The notes under the pieces were generated by a model. That model did no database searches and was not told the origin of the DNA. It saw nothing but the letters and a program-made list of their open reading frames with translations. This document shows, piece by piece, positions 7,301 to 7,709 of a stretch of DNA of 7,709 nt. Made by a program: the position numbers and the translations under genes. Each line of letters starts with the position of its first letter. The stretch's first letter is position 1. The stretch is from Betaproteobacteria bacterium (GTDB taxonomy: Bacteria > Pseudomonadota > Gammaproteobacteria > Burkholderiales > SG8-39). Location: positions 1 to 7,709 of the forward strand of contig JAFAGU010000064.1 in the NCBI GenBank assembly GCA_019237595.1, read 5' to 3'.

Positions 7301-7709
7301 GCGGTTCTCGGTTTCCCGCCGCCGCTCCTTGTATTTGGAGACCCCCGCCGCCTCTTCGAGGAAAACCCGCAGCTCCTCGGGCTTCGCCTCGATGACCCGG
7401 GAGATCATCCCTTGCTCGATGATGGCGTAGGCCCGCGGCCCGAGCCCGGTGCCGAGGAAGATGTCCTGCACGTCGCGTCGCCGGACGTGCGTCCCGTTGA
7501 TGTAGTAGGAAGACTCGCCGTCGCGCTGAAGCACGCGCTTCACCGAGATCTCGGCGTACTGAGACCATTGGCCGCCGGCGCGGCCGAGCGAATTGTCGAA
7601 CACGAGCTCGACCGAGGCGCGGGCGAGCGGCTGGCGATTCCCGGAGCCGTTGAAGATCACGTCCTGCATCGAATCGCCGCGCAGCGCCGAGGCGCGCGAC
7701 TCGCCCAGC
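4334..7709 (-). CDS. smc: Chromosome segregation ATPase SMC, 5' end cut off by window edge
   Basis: SMC dimers, working with ScpA/ScpB, extrude DNA loops to compact and segregate the chromosome. The visible frame runs 1124 codons to a TGA, beginning LGESRASALRGDS just after the missing Walker A; about 45 N-terminal residues lie outside. Numbering from that first Leu, the N-terminal head continues with the Q-loop glutamine at about 99 (IIEQGMISRV) and the EEAAGVSKYKERR segment. A long Ala/Glu/Arg/Gln-rich coiled coil follows (about 125-455), then the globular hinge (about 468-613, window about 5870-6307) ending in GVLSRQAEIETLE, and the returning coil (about 614-965). The C-terminal head has the ABC signature LSGGEKAL (1023-1030; window 4619-4642), Walker B FCLLDEVD with catalytic E1052 (window 4547-4570) and the switch histidine H1083 in FLFISHNK. 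The estimated full length of about 1170 is normal. MukB or RecN are excluded by hinge size and motifs. Confidence 0.97.
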   Translation of the reverse strand, partial: LGESRASALRGDSMQDVIFNGSGNRQPLARASVELVFDNSLGRAGGQWSQYAEISVKRVLQRDGESSYYINGTHVRRRDVQDIFLGTGLGPRAYAIIEQGMISRVIEAKPEELRVFLEEAAGVSKYKERRRETENRLADTRENLARITDIRMELGAQLEKLEGQAEIASRYKEYHSDLQLKQHLLWFLRRRDAAAEGERHAAEIAKSTNELEAETAELRGIESRVETARAAHYGAGDSLNAAQAALYGANAEVARHESELRHAEETRSRLESQHTERRAQLASWREQRAQLTQALHMWASRSGSAKQKVAQTREALDKQNALLPESEAAFRTAQERLNEARAALIQAESRLQLEQANLAHLERGFQGLEQRAERLQSELQTLEAPDAAATRALAERLAGLDAALSSSLEAVEACQAECASLEDRRAQAAEALAGAEREHAGARAQLATLRQIQESAGNDAKLREWQGRHGLGSLPRFWQKLKIEQGWEAAVESVLRERLHAVEVSDGGRLAALLTDHPAAKASIFAGESRAAAEPGGRFSPLLAKVKAMEPALAGALADWLHAVYATEGTPDPATRAALPAGAVLVNRAGDQFTHCTVSFHAPDAGDAGVLSRQAEIETLERRCGELQSALDQAKLALQAIEAAVAERTAALEDARAQVAERQKARHEAQIEQVKHEQAQERYRELHGQIEADLSEVARERAAGERSLAEARERLRTMEGEIASARAALEKARGAHIGAETALAAQRRAVQQAEREAQDAVFGERECTSKITEIDSSVKMIDQQIERADAEIAKLTEELAADPIPEVRRALEAAVEVRIRNEKLLAEARDAVEAAATALRELEEKRLQSDARVAPLRERLGELKLKEQAAQLNAEQFAAQLREAKADEALLTGAAEGAPRPSTLQGEITRLTQSISELGAVNLAALEELATSRERKGYLDSQATDLEEAVRTLEDAIRKIDKETRELLRETFDSVNRHFGSLFPALFGGGEAKLVMTGEEILDAGVQVMAHPPGKRNSSIHLLSGGEKALTAISLVFSMFQLNPAPFCLLDEVDAPLDDSNTQRFCDLVKRMSAQTQFLFISHNKISMEMAEQLIGVTMPESGVSRVVAVDIEEALRIREELAA

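Noticed and set aside
1..7709. Possibility of a mobile element, defence island, CRISPR array or RNA gene
   Set aside because: Nearly every base is coding for conserved housekeeping proteins; no transposase, integrase, direct-repeat array, tRNA or rRNA gene is visible on either strand.

Overview
The window is a compact run of five genes, all on the minus strand. The DNA is GC-rich, and the set of genes with their betaproteobacterial-type sequences suggests a high-GC betaproteobacterium (Burkholderiales/Nitrosomonadales-like). That placement is inferred from remembered gene order and protein features, not from a database search. No phage, insertion sequence, CRISPR, toxin or defence gene is visible.

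In order of transcription, from the right edge to the left, the genes are: smc (chromosome segregation ATPase, N-terminus cut off by the window edge), a zipA-like gene (membrane-anchored protein with a ZipA-type FtsZ-binding domain), ligA (NAD-dependent DNA ligase), galU (UTP-glucose-1-phosphate uridylyltransferase) and an hpt-type hypoxanthine-guanine phosphoribosyltransferase (C-terminus cut off by the left edge). The junctions are 31 bp apart, a 4-bp ATGA overlap, 3 bp apart and 13 bp apart. This is best read as one polycistronic unit with translational coupling. No promoter or terminator falls inside the window, and no stretch longer than 31 bp lacks a gene.

Functionally the group is housekeeping. 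Smc compacts and segregates the chromosome, the ZipA-like protein ties FtsZ to the membrane, LigA seals Okazaki fragments and repair nicks, GalU supplies UDP-glucose for envelope sugars, and the phosphoribosyltransferase salvages purines. The shared theme, if any, is growth and cell-cycle coordination.

I found no convincing undescribed system. The points worth a second look are a ZipA domain that appears shortened, a highly charged insert in the helix-hairpin-helix region of LigA, and a chance 12-nt copy of the 16S rRNA 3' tail inside smc. Very long open frames on the plus strand are best explained as shadows of GC-rich codon use.
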